From Adiantum capillus-veneris (lineage: Eukaryota; Streptophyta; Polypodiopsida; Polypodiales; Pteridaceae), in the NCBI GenBank assembly GCA_014529385.2, contig CM043954.1, positions 100,123,628 through 100,187,627 of the forward strand: 64,000 nt of DNA. Direction: 5' to 3'. Position numbers and translations under genes: made by a program. The notes beneath the pieces are model-generated. The model was not told where the DNA came from and made no database searches. It worked only from the letters and a program-made list of their open reading frames with translations. This document shows, one piece after another, positions 46,401-57,476 of this stretch (positions within the stretch are counted from its first letter, which is position 1; each line of letters begins with the position of its first letter).

Positions 46401-47080
46401 TTGCACCAAGCAAGGAGGAACGGAAAAGAAGCAATTAGCAGAGCAAACCACAAAATTGTCAATGTTCTCCATCCCCTCGACAAGCAAAAGCTACAAGTAG
46501 CATGCAAGGAGTCAGGCAAATTTGGGTACCAAAAGCACAGCTTAGGGATAAACCGATTTAAATCTAGGTGCCTAAAACTTCACCGCGACAAAAAAAAGAA
46601 GGTTCCAAAAGTTAAAACACAGAGAGGAGCATCTCTGAGCAAGAACCTAACATGAAATTGGTTTGGAAGAAAAAGGAGCACTTATCTTCTCCACAAACCG
46701 TAAAACCAATCAAGCAATGGCGTGTTAAGTCTCAGAAGACTCCACCACACCATACAACACCAAGCAGACCAACCTACCAATGGCGAGAAAAATCTCGACA
46801 ACATTCAAAAGTGCTACCAACAACTCAAGCAATCAGCGTGCTGAAGCATCCTGATGGTACAATCAAATAGAGAGCACACAAGCTACAAGATTTGCTCTTT
46901 GGAAGACATCAACAACAAACTTCGATATCAGAAACCCTTGAGTTAATTACTCAAGACCCATCTCTTGCACAGTATATTGGTTTGAATTGCATTGATCTTC
47001 AAAGCATGGTATAGCCAACCACGGCTATGCATAGACACGATGGTTCAACCCATGCACACAATCATCCTGGAGTATGCCAT
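46401..47080 (+). pseudogene. Basic protein tail replacing integrase
   Basis: Open segments at 46401-46655 and 46652-46870 encode Lys/Arg-rich protein (KKKKVPKVKTQRG, KQWRVKSQKTPPH, YQWREKSRQHSKV), continuing with stops to about 47080. It follows the RNase H region of the Gypsy element directly. It has no HHCC or DDE integrase motifs. It may be a unique C-terminal domain or unrelated sequence joined by a deletion. Confidence 0.45.
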
Positions 47081-49220
47081 CTAGGAGGGGTGAAAGGGCA
47101 CTAAGTACTAAGTAATTAAGGGTAATTTTTGAAGAGGAAGGAAAAAAGTTCGATGTTAACATGTGATTTTTTGTAAAATTACCTAATAATGCCCTTATAA
47201 TTCATCATCAAGGAAAAATTCAATGATAATATCTTCCCAATGAGTGTAAATAGTGTAAATACTATCAAAAAATCATCTTTGGGTATTTTTCATCATTTTT
47301 ATTGATAATGAGGCTTAAAAATAGAAAAATCCAACAAAAAACAATAAAGCTGTGTTTTTCAATGGATTTTCTTAATTATTGGATTTTCATTTTACTTTTT
47401 TAGAGCATTTTGCTATTTTCTTTGATTTTTTCAAATAAACAGGTCAAAAATTAATAATAAATAGCAAGGAAGCTCAAATAGAAAAATGGAAGAGAGGACG
47501 GTGATTAGAGAGATAAGGTGGACAAGCACAAAAATTTCCAATGAAATCAAAAGATGGAAGTGGGAAGCCTAAATTAGGCGGCGAAGCCTACTTTTGCAAA
47601 ATTCTTGCAGAATGAGCTACAGGAATTTGATCAAGGAAATTTTTGAGTCTAACATAGATTTCACGGCCTAGTAGGACTAACGGGGGACTCTGGGGAAAAT
47701 TGGTTCGAGAAGTCCGGGTATAGATATCCAAGGTAGGCTAAAACCACCTCATTTCCACTTGTAGCCTTTGCAAAGAGAGCTCTCGACCTCTTTCGCGCGT
47801 CTTTTTCGGAGTCCACAGTTGACCTTTTTCAGCGTCATCTCACATGATACATGAGGGGTAAGTTCTTTAATCATCAATAATCCATTTGTACAGCCGGTAT
47901 CTAGTCTAAACCCCTAGAAAAAACCCTAGAAATTGAGCAGTGCATGAAGACCTACGACAAAAAACTGACCATAGCGGCCTGTCAGCTTGACCAAATCAAA
48001 TGGGATTTGAACCGTAGCATGCTCTAACATAATAGAACCTTTCTATATCATCGATTGACCATTCGGCAGGGATCGAGGGGGTCCCCAGTAGAAAAGCTAG
48101 GTTTTTGGCGAATGCTAGAATTCCGATTTGACTCCGCAGATAGCTTGCCTACAAGGTTCATATACAATTTATATGATTCGTTTAGTGAAATCAATCAAGC
48201 AAAGCCCTCAAAAAGAAGAAAACGGCTCGAAGGTTACAAAGCGTCAAATTTTACAGACGGGAGCAAACTGACTCCAAATGAGCCAAAATTGGACGAATTG
48301 CTTCACGACTATGTTGCAGACAAGTCCAAAGCCTCAAAGTTGACCGACCAACCCAACATGCAGTGTAGTCACAAAAAACGGTGATTTCAGAGGTGACAAA
48401 GCACAAAGTGATGCTGCCATGACCAAACTTGAGCCAAATTCAATTTAGGACTTGTTTTAGGTGTATAGAATATGTCTAGGTCAAAAGTTGTAAGTTTTGC
48501 AAAGAATTTGTCATTGTTGTAAATAATCGCGATTATTTACTTTTGCACCATTTTTGCTTGGAAATTGTCACATCACCTCACCTACCATGTACACACACCT
48601 ATTACATGCCAAAAATCAAGTATGAGCCAAAATGAGCACCTATAACTTGGAAAATTGCCAGAAAACACAAAGAAGTCTTTGAAAGCCAATGTTTTGGGTT
48701 ATGGACAAATTTTTTTGATCCAATCACCTCTCTCTCATACACAGGGTCTATACAATGCCTAGAACCAAGTTGTACCAAAAAATGTTAATTTTGGAAGAAA
48801 AGTTAACAATCATGATTATTTACTTTCTAGCAAAATTGGGGAGTTTTGATAATTTGCCATCATACATCCAAAGTACATGATGTGTTAAGCCCACTAGCCA
48901 AGTTTGAACAATTTGGAGCTCAAAATCTCAAATTTTCTTTATATCTACTACTTCAGAGACCTAAGGCCAAAATCTGGTACCATTTTCACCCTATGCATCC
49001 AAATGAGCCCATATTTCAAAGTTGAAAAAAATACTCATCTGTAAATAATTGCAATTATTTACTTTGGTTGCAAAAATTTATTTTGACTTTACAGTTTTGT
49101 TCCTTGCATGTTTTTATGCATCTATGCTTGTTTAGAAATTGATTTGAAGCAAATTAGACCAAAATTGTCATCATTTCAGACTAAAGGACATTTCAGAGAA
49201 AATTCTGACAAATCTACTAA
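47081..49220. other. Non-coding region, possible LTR and leader
   Basis: A purine run CTAGGAGGGGTGAAAGGG at 47081-47098 looks like a polypurine tract followed by TG, so an LTR may begin at about 47091; its end was not found. At 48001-48028 the minus strand reads GGTTCAAATCCC next to GTTAGAGCATG, resembling tRNA T-arm and D-arm pieces. Three palindromes lie further on (listed separately). No coding frame is convincing. Confidence 0.45.
48519..49062. repeat. Three spaced 22-bp palindromes
   Basis: 48519-48540 (half-site GTAAATAATCG) and 49041-49062 (half-site GTAAATAATTG) are perfect 22-bp palindromes. 48802-48823 keeps the right half ATTATTTAC and a 10-bp AATCATGATT core. Starts are 283 and 239 bp apart. 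Confidence 0.9.
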
Positions 49221-49222
49221 CT

Positions 49223-52200
49223 TTGTACTCTAAGGAGCTGCCCACATATCAACTAGACCCCGACTCAATCAAAGCAGCCAAGGCGGAATACCTCTCCAAA
49301 GAACAGCTAGAAGAGCATCATACCATAGTCTTCACCGGCAGATTCAAGAGTGAAGAGGGACATCAGGTGGAGTTGCAACTCCTACCTAAAGAAGTATATG
49401 ATGTCATCGTGAAGCCTGAGAACAAAAAAGCCAGCCGCCGCAGGCTAGGACTCAGAGATTTCTACAAACACGAGCCTTGTGGAGTGGATTTCAGAAATCT
49501 TATGAGCTTTTATCCAAAATTAAAGAAGATGGAACCGCACAGATATCTAACACTCAGGGAAACAAGGTCGAAGTGGTCATAACTAAAGATATAGTGGCAG
49601 AAGCACTCAGACTTCCCATAGAAGGAATGACCATGAGAGCAAGGGACAGGAAAACAGTAGGAACTTTTACTAAAGAGAACTACCTTTGCAGATTTAATTA
49701 ACAAGCAAGTGGAAGAGCCAGCCTGGTTATACCACCAGCACTTCCACTTCTTGGCAAAAAGGCCATCAAGGTACACCACGCCAAATCACACAGTTTCCAC
49801 CACTTTCACACAAGTTCTAAAGTCAACAACCAGGCAACGAGTGGACCACACCCAGTATGTCTTGACCACACTAAAGGGCACGAAGAAAGAAGAGAAAATC
49901 ACGTACTTAGGTGCGCCAGAATTCTTGAGAAGACTAGCGTACCATGCCATCGGCATGGCCGACAATCTACCACCTGCCCCTGACCAAAACACATGGATAT
50001 TGGTAGCACAACCATCTTTGAGAGCTAACACATGGATATTGGCAGCACAACCATCTTTGAGAGCTACAAGGTCAAGAAAGAGATAAGAGTCGGATGAAAG
50101 CTCGCTGAAAAGGCACAGCAGTGAGAGCTCTGATAATGAGGAAAAGAGGGCAAGAAGGGAGGAGATGAAGAGAAAAGTTGTGGCCGCGCACCAAGAAGAG
50201 CCCGTGCAGAAACAAGCTTGCTTTGAAAGAGAAAAACACGCCTACCAGCGCAGTCGATAAGCACAAAGGAAGGACCCAAAGAAATGGGTGCCTAGTGGAC
50301 TTAAAGGCCCAAGGACAAAGCATCACACAAGAAAAGAGGCTGAATATCTGACAGAGACTTTGGAGAAAATGTACCAAGAAGTGAAAGACCCTCAAGCTGA
50401 AGGAAGCCGAAGAAGCGGCTAGAAAAGCCAAAGAGACGGAGAAACAAAGACAAGCCCAGGAAATGGCAAGAGAAGAGGCACACCACGAACAAGGCTATGA
50501 GTCTCCCCGGCCCACTTCACCGTCTACTGAACAACAAAAAAACCATATGCCAAGCCCACCACCATCACCTGCAGGTAAAGACACCGCAAAAGACCAAGTA
50601 AAGAAGTTGAACCTCAAAAAGAGAAGGCCATAGAGTCTGAGTCCACCAAAGAAACAAAATCTGCACAAGAGTCTGACCAGCAAGACAAGCAAAAAGAGAA
50701 AGAAGTAGAGCCGGAACAAGAGAAAGTCATTGAAGCTACACAAGAGCCTGAACAGCGAAAGGCAGATGAATCTGCCCAAGAGGTCACTACTACACAAGAG
50801 TATCAACAACAGAAAGAATCTGAGCTGGAAAAGGAAGTGAGTCCTGCACCAAAAGAGACCCCAAAGTCTGAGAAAACACCCTCTACTTCCACACAGCATG
50901 AAACAGTCAAGGCATCCACAAAGCCTTAGGAGGACAAAGAAGAAGAAGACCAGCCCTCTACCTCCACGCAAGGAGAACCAGCAACCACAACACGGTAGGA
51001 GGACAGACAAAAGGCTGCAGGCACATCAACTCAACTGGCAAGACAAGAAGATTGACAGTCTAATGATGAGGTAATACTGCAAGTAAATGAATATGCAAGG
51101 CAAATGCAAGAAATGATGGAGAGACTCCGATCAGTAGCACTTAGCTGCAGCTCAAAGGCTAAAGAACTGGAGATGGTGATTGACGCTCTCCAAGGAGAGT
51201 TAGAAGACAGAATGAACGTCATCACCGATCTTCAGCGGCAAGTGCAAGAGATGAAAGCCAAAGATGAATAACATCATCTAGCAAGAGATCGACAACAGAA
51301 AGAGATGGAAGAGCTAGATGATCTGCTCACAAAATTATCAAATGCTTGCAAAGCGAATGACGAACAGCTAACAGACGTTACAAACGAACTTTTGACAACC
51401 CTGTCAGCTCAAAAAATTCAAGTGTAGCTGGATGTTGCCAATGCCTCTTTACAATACTCCGAATAGAGTAAATGATCAGGCAATCTTCTTACGGCAAATA
51501 AGAGAGACTCCAATCGTGGCCTTGCCAAAGGGACAGATGAAGTATACAAGGCACTAGAGAAAAAGAACAAAGACCTCAAGTTGGAGTTAAAGCTGGAGAA
51601 ATCTCAGTGTAGAGATCTGGCTTTGATGCAGGTTAAGAGAGAAGAAGAGCTCCTAAAAGAAATAGATGAGCTCAAAAGAGTTAACCAGTTCTTGAGAGAA
51701 GGAGAGCCAGAAATGAAGGATGAGGCACGTACTTCAAAGATGCCGTAGATAGATATACCCTCGGCCTCATTTGCTGAGTTGGAGACATAGTCCACAACAG
51801 AGCCCAGTGGTGAAGATGATTTTCAGATAAATATTACAGATGCATACATAGTGCCCATGGTCCAGCTGTCAAAAGCTGGAGAAGACACACTGAAAGAAAA
51901 GATCACACAGGAGGTGGATGAGCAGTGGAAGGCCACAATGGATTTGGAGTTGAGAGTTCTTCACTCTATCAACGTCACTCAACTCACTCCCAATCAGATC
52001 AATGCGCAATGGAATTAGCAATCCTTGCTATACCCCTTGATAAAGGTGGAGTTACTCCAAGTAAAAGAAAGGTTGTATGTAGACATGCAAATAGATGGCA
52101 CAGATAAAGACCACCCAAAGTGGAGGTTGAGCTGGTTGAACAAGAATCCGAGGTATTTGATTCTGTTCAGAAGAGCACCTGCAGCCCTGCAAAGAGATCC

Positions 52201-52474
52201 CACTTTTTGTCATGTACCAAGAGTAAGGACATGGCAAGAGCATGAGGCACTGAGAAAGACGCCACCAACCTAGATGAACTACCCAAGACTGCCAGCTCTA
52301 GACAAAGGACAAGCCACAGAGGAATACATGGTGAAAACCCTAACGGGTGCCATGTCTTTCTTCAAGAGTCTACCAGATCTCTCTTGTGCAATGTTATATA
52401 ACATATGCCGAATGCTTCTCACTTGTATTGAAGTTTTTCATGAGCCAGAGCAAGCATGTGCCTTGTGGAATTAG
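49223..52474 (+). pseudogene. Large gag-like/coiled-coil retroelement ORF, decayed
   Basis: The plus strand encodes a protein of about 1,080 residues broken by stops and frame changes. The N-terminal part (49223-50090) has VEVVITKDIVAEALRLPIEG and LGAPEFLRRLAYHAIGMADN, similar in feel to the plant retrotransposon/mobile domain in Athila-like ORF1 proteins. A 39-bp in-frame tandem duplication (49988-50065) repeats NTWILVAQPSLRA. The middle (50090-51000) is very rich in Lys, Glu, Gln, Pro and Thr. A coiled coil follows (51060-51720). The C-terminal part (51830-52474) has PKWRLSWLNKNPRYLILF. No enzyme domain is present. It could be the structural protein of a non-autonomous element, perhaps linked with the Gypsy remnant upstream. 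Confidence 0.5.
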
Positions 52475-52817
52475 GAGAAAGTTTGACTCACTTTTGGGCC
52501 CTGTAAGAAGTGCCACGTTGGCTTAGAGAGAGAAAATGAAAATGTTAAATTGTGCATTTTATGTGATACTTTTCTGCGCAACAAAAAGCCAAAATGACAT
52601 TCTTTGGTAGGTAGCCTCCGTCTTTATCATTCTTATCCTTCGTTCTCTTGTCAGGAATCCAACTAACTGTATGACTAATGATTTGAAATCCCAACTTACA
52701 AGCATTCCCTCCAGAAACATAAGCCACATGAACTCTATCAACTCTAAACTTGAGAATATAGCTTTCCCTCCCAAAACCTGAGACATTTCTCCGTCTTCTT
52801 CTCTATCAACTCTAGGA

Positions 52818-54790
52818 ATGGAGAACGCATATTTTCCTGATGAAAACACTAATTTGAACTTACAATCCTCAACCCCTTCATCTTTAACACCCAAAGAAAG
52901 AACACACATCATCTTCATGTTGATGTATTGCAAGAGTATGCACCGTTGCAGAAACATAGGAGGGATTCTTTCTTATCTCAACGGGAGAAAGAACTTAGGA
53001 GGACAAACAAAGAACATCATTTGGATTTGTGGACTGATGGGTCTATTTATCCAAAGATCCTACAAAAAATGCACCACCTCCCTTTGCTAATATCACTAAC
53101 CTCTTACATTTCACATGCGATGGCAAGGATGGGCTATTGGGATACACCAAACATTTGGAAATGAGAGGATTGAATGCGGAAAGGCAAAGAAACTTCTTGG
53201 CGATGGAGAACATGCACTTGAAGAAACTTAATGAAGCATGCTCTCAATAGATTTCATCAAGCAGAGAGACAATCCAAGGCCTTGAGAAGAAGATCACAAG
53301 TTTGTGAGAGAAAGACACCGTGCTTGGTAGTCGGAAAAGAAAACGAGATCTGTGCAACATTGAGATTCACATGAAGGTTGGTAGTGGTGGCCTGAAAAAA
53401 CGAATACGAGCTTTAAGGTAACTCAATTTTTTTTCTTCAATGTGGTTCATTAAGAAATGGATACACTTACTTTACTGTACATGATCATAACGCATTGTGC
53501 TTTTTTGGCAGGTCTTTACTGCATCCAAACTCGAATGGTGCAAGCTTCAATGCCGGAGTGAATTACAACCGTCTAGTTCCAAAAGAAGTAGTTAAAGAGA
53601 TGATAACTCAGAAAAAATTTCATAATTTGAAAGGGAGGATACTTACCTCCTTCATGAACAAGAATTAGCTGGAATCAATGGAAGTTCAAGCAATACTTGA
53701 TGAGAGTGGCATCTTGCAGATGGGATACATGGCACTCTTCAAAGCCTTAGCTAAAAAATCTCAAAATAAACTACACAGAGGATCATTGCTGCCAAAGCCA
53801 TCACATGTAAAGGCTACTCGCCAGCACGTAAACGATGAGGTGTTTGAGAAACTTGGGTCACCATTCCATATTGAAGCAACGTTCTTAGGCAAGGGCGGGA
53901 GAGGTACAGTTTAACGAGCACAACTACCTCTTCGTTGATCTTGAAGCATTGCAAAGGTATGTAGTTCACTTCTTTGAAGGATTGCAAAGGTATGAAGTTC
54001 ACTTCTTTGACATCAGTCCGACGAGTGCGGTGGGGTTCTCAAGTTTGTTTTGAAGCTCAACAAGTGCGAGGTCCTGAAGAACAAGACATTGGAGAGAGTC
54101 ACCATTACCCTCATGAACACATCTCTGGATCCATCAATAACAAAAGAGGATCCACGATACTTCAGCGTGCAATCAGAAAACAACATTCTAACTCTAGGAT
54201 CATTTCAGGTATACTTCGTTCACTCTATGATAACAAAAATATTGATTATTTGGTTGTTGATTTTGTGTTTTCATTTTTCACTGCAGGTTGATAAGGAAAA
54301 TTTTGAAATCCTCGATTGGGTTTTTAGTCAAACCCAAATTCCTTCTATCATTAGTGAACAAAGGAACGGAGCCGTTCTTTCAATGGAAGGATTTGGTGAC
54401 TACACAGTGGAATGGCACATGGCAGGTGACTTAAAGACTCTTAAGTGTATGTACAACATAACACACGGAGCAGCTGTGGCAAATCCATGCTTATATTGCA
54501 TGGCTAATGCACAATCACTTGAGAGTGTGCAATGGATTAGAGCTCCCAACAGACATCTTCAAGATAAAACTTTTAAACCAGTGCTTGATATTCCTCTGAG
54601 TAGAGTTCACGTCTGTACACTTCATGCACTCTGTCGAATAATTGAAAAGGTGGTTCATTTGTACATATGTTTTGCATGGACATAAAAGCCAGAGAGTGAG
54701 TCGAAAAGAGTGATCAAAGCATTAGAGGGAGTGCTCTCAGACATTGGTTTGCATGGAGGCAATGTCAAAATCAAAGAGGACCCTAAGATG
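52818..54790 (+). pseudogene. Unknown spliced gene family, copy 2 (longer)
   Basis: Exon 1 (52818-53417) encodes MENAYFPDENTNLNL, LQEYAPLQKHRRDSF, HLDLWTDGSIYPK, PPPFANITNLLHF, DGKDGLLGY and SGGLKKRIRALR, with two frame changes (near 52905 and 53065) and two stops. Exon 2 (from 53512, after TTTTTGGCAG) encodes YNRLVPKEVVKEMITQKKF and LDESGILQMGYMALFKALAKK, ... and through a frame change near 54045 VLKLNKCEVLKNKTLERV and DPRYFSVQSENN, ending at the donor GTATAC (54209). Exon 3 (from 54287, after TTCACTGCAG) encodes FEILDWVFSQTQIPSII, GDYTVEWHMAGDLKTLKCMY, HGAAVANPCLYC and RVHVCTLHALCRI. A 33-bp duplication lies at 53948-54013. The HMAGDLK...CLYC block could be part of a nuclease or transposase core, but no family is assigned. 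The 3' end appears cut by the next Gypsy element. Confidence 0.7.
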
Positions 54791-54810
54791 TGTCAAAGTC
54801 GGTACAAGGT

Positions 54811-54985
54811 ACTGAGGCGGTCTGGGGCGGGCAACAAGAAGAGTGGCCTCCAAGCACTCTTCTAGGCTCCCATGCTGCTCAATTGGGTTGGGGTTGGAAA
54901 AAAACAACAAACACACACACAAACCCGCAACCTAACCCTACACAAATTTGGGGCACCACCTAGTTTTGGATGCGAACTAGGACGC

Positions 54986-55073
<88 letters not shown>

Positions 55074-57448
55074 TGCTCGGGCTGCTTTGAAACGTATCGG
55101 CAATGATCAAGGAAACACAACTATATATTTAAGAAAGAGAGAGAAAGGGGGAGGGGGTGCTTGTTGCATTAATACCTTCTTACAAATCTGTCATGACAAA
55201 TCAAAGTGAGATTAGTATTTGTTCAACATAGCTTGCGTAAATTTCACCACAACACATCACAAGAAAAGTCACCCCAATCACTGTCTTAAGGCCAAGGGAG
55301 TCCTCTCCACCCTGTCGCCTTCTTACAGTATGTGGGTTTTATGGCTAGATTGATGAAAACACCAGAGACAAGCTATCAAGAACTTAACAAAAAACACCAA
55401 GACACTTACGCATCATTGTTGTCCATTACTTCACGTTGGAAAGGAGACAAAGTATCCAAGCTTAGTCCAAATCCACCCTCCTTGATTCAACAAATGTTGG
55501 GCTTACACTAGTAGGAGAAATGATAGATTTCCTACTCTCAATTGAATGATCACTCTCTCTCTTACAATGGCATAGAGTTCCCTTGCTAATCCCCTATTAT
55601 AACACATGCACATGCATAAGACAATGAGCTTCCACTCAAGAGCTCCTTCTAGAGAGGTTGAGCTTGGCTTCTCAAGCTATAGCATAGTGCTCTTGCTTAT
55701 GGCTCCCCATTTTGTGCTAGCTACACCCTCCTTTTATAGCAATTTTGAAGGCTAGGGTTACTCCTCTAACCATGGTTGGGTTAGATTTTCAGCAATTTAT
55801 CTAATTTCTTTTGCTTGGAATTATCAAGAAGTTGGTGGGGAAAGAGAGAGGAGAGAAATGGAGGTGATAGGACTTTTCATAGTGGGTTAGTGTTAGTAGA
55901 GTTAGTATTAATTTACAAATGGAATTGGATATTTACAATGGGAGTATCCATGTAGGATACAAATAAGGAAGAAAAACTCTTAAAGAGGTAAGAAAAGGTG
56001 GATTTCTTACAAGGTTGATGCTCCAAGTGTCTTGAGTAGGGCCAATTTTGACGCTTGTTGACGGTCCACTATCTTTGACGGTACATTTTTTCTCCACTCT
56101 TGACCTTCCTTGAGAGACAAGGTAATTGAAGCTGAGTAATCAACCACCATGATGCTGTCTTTTAAGAGAAGAGGCTGAATTTTGTGGTTTTTTTTATAGA
56201 TATGGGTAAATTGGAGGAGGAAAAATGAGACTAGGTGGTCAATTTTGGAATGGAATTGTGTGTGGGAGGTATGAGTTCACCATGGTTTCTCTTATTCTTC
56301 AAGGTTGAGGAGAAGGTGAGTAGGGTGCAGAGAGGAGTGGTGAGAGAGGTGGGGATGATGAGTGGAGAAGTGTGTGTGAAAGAGGAAAATGATAAAGTGG
56401 AAGAGAGAGTGTGGCTGCATAGCATGGGAAAACTGGGGTCCACTAATAAAATCATAGCTCACAGCTCGTAGCTCAAAAAAAATATGAAAAAATTTGAGGC
56501 AAAAGTTCAGCCCACGAGCTACAACTTTTGTTTGTATCACCTTTTCAAATTCGAAGGGCAAGTGAACTTTAAAAATTCAGCAAAACCGACCGTTTTTTTC
56601 CACTGCACAAGGTCCTTGTGGGGTCCTTCTTTGGATGATTCTTTTGAATACCTCCAAGAGTGAGCCCTCCATAGTGCATGTATGCATGCCACCTACCCTT
56701 GACCTTATTTGGTAGGTCTATAATTGAAGATATTGTTGAGATCATGATATAAGTGAATAGTACAACTAAGAAAATCAAATATTGAGGGGTCTAAAAAATA
56801 TGTACATGTTAAATATAAATAATATAAGTGGAAAAAATATAAAGGGGTCAAAAGAAATCTCTCTCATTATGAGGCTACCATAAAAAGATAAATATTTTTG
56901 GTGTTCTAATTTTTTAGAAAAAAAACAAAATAGATGTAGGAAGGGAAAAATCACAATAGTGAAAAAAATATACACATAAATAAAACTAGTTTTTTTGGAT
57001 TTTTGTTGGGGTGGAGTTACACCAAATATATGAGAAGCTTACATGAAAATATTTCTATATGGAATAAAGAGTATGAAAAATGGTAAGAAAAATTGTGGTA
57101 ATGGTGAGGCAATGTACAGAGCATAAATAACACACACCTAGGTAGAAATATTTAAATAAATATCAAAATAATTATGAAAAAATCTTTTATTTAGGCCCTA
57201 TATACAAAGAAATATTTACATACGCATGGGCCATAATATACTTATTTTTTTATTTTTTTTATTTTTTTGGCTCAACTAGCCCAATGACTAGCTAATTGAG
57301 GGTTTTTTAAGAAGATATGGGAAAAGTCCCGTGACTCACGCACGCCTATGTACAGTGAAATGGTAGGGATAGCCACAGTGTTTGGGTGATTTTGGTAGGG
57401 TGAGGTAACTCACTGTGGCAATTACAAAGAGCCGAAAAACGGCTATCA
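54811..57448 (-). mobile_element. Gypsy 3' LTR (minus strand)
   Basis: On the minus strand the LTR begins TGATAGCC at 57448, right after a polypurine tract. The promoter TATAAAA lies at 55732-55738 (plus strand TTTTATA). Downstream of it a (CT)n tract (54988-55070) is followed by CTAGGTGGTGCCCC, as in the LTRs of the 6-14 kb element. The left edge is not certain; about 54.8 kb is inferred from where the upstream gene family stops matching. Confidence 0.7.
54988..55070. repeat. (GA)n microsatellite inside the LTR
   Basis: About 41 GA units in the transcribed part of the Gypsy LTR, next to the conserved CTAGGTGGTGCCCC block. Confidence 0.97.
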
Positions 57449-57450
57449 TT

Positions 57451-57464
57451 AGCCCTCCCCTTGG
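57451..57464 (-). promoter_or_regulatory. Polypurine tract of the Gypsy element
   Basis: The minus strand reads CCAAGGGGAGGGCT, then AA and the LTR TGATAG. It lies 13 bases after the pol stop. Confidence 0.8.
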
Positions 57465-57476
57465 ATGATGGTATAT

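Noticed and set aside
50072-51010. Minus-strand frames rich in Leu, Phe and Cys, looking like membrane proteins
   Set aside because: They are the complement of the Lys/Glu/Gln-rich coding region on the plus strand; the hydrophobicity is a codon-complement artefact.
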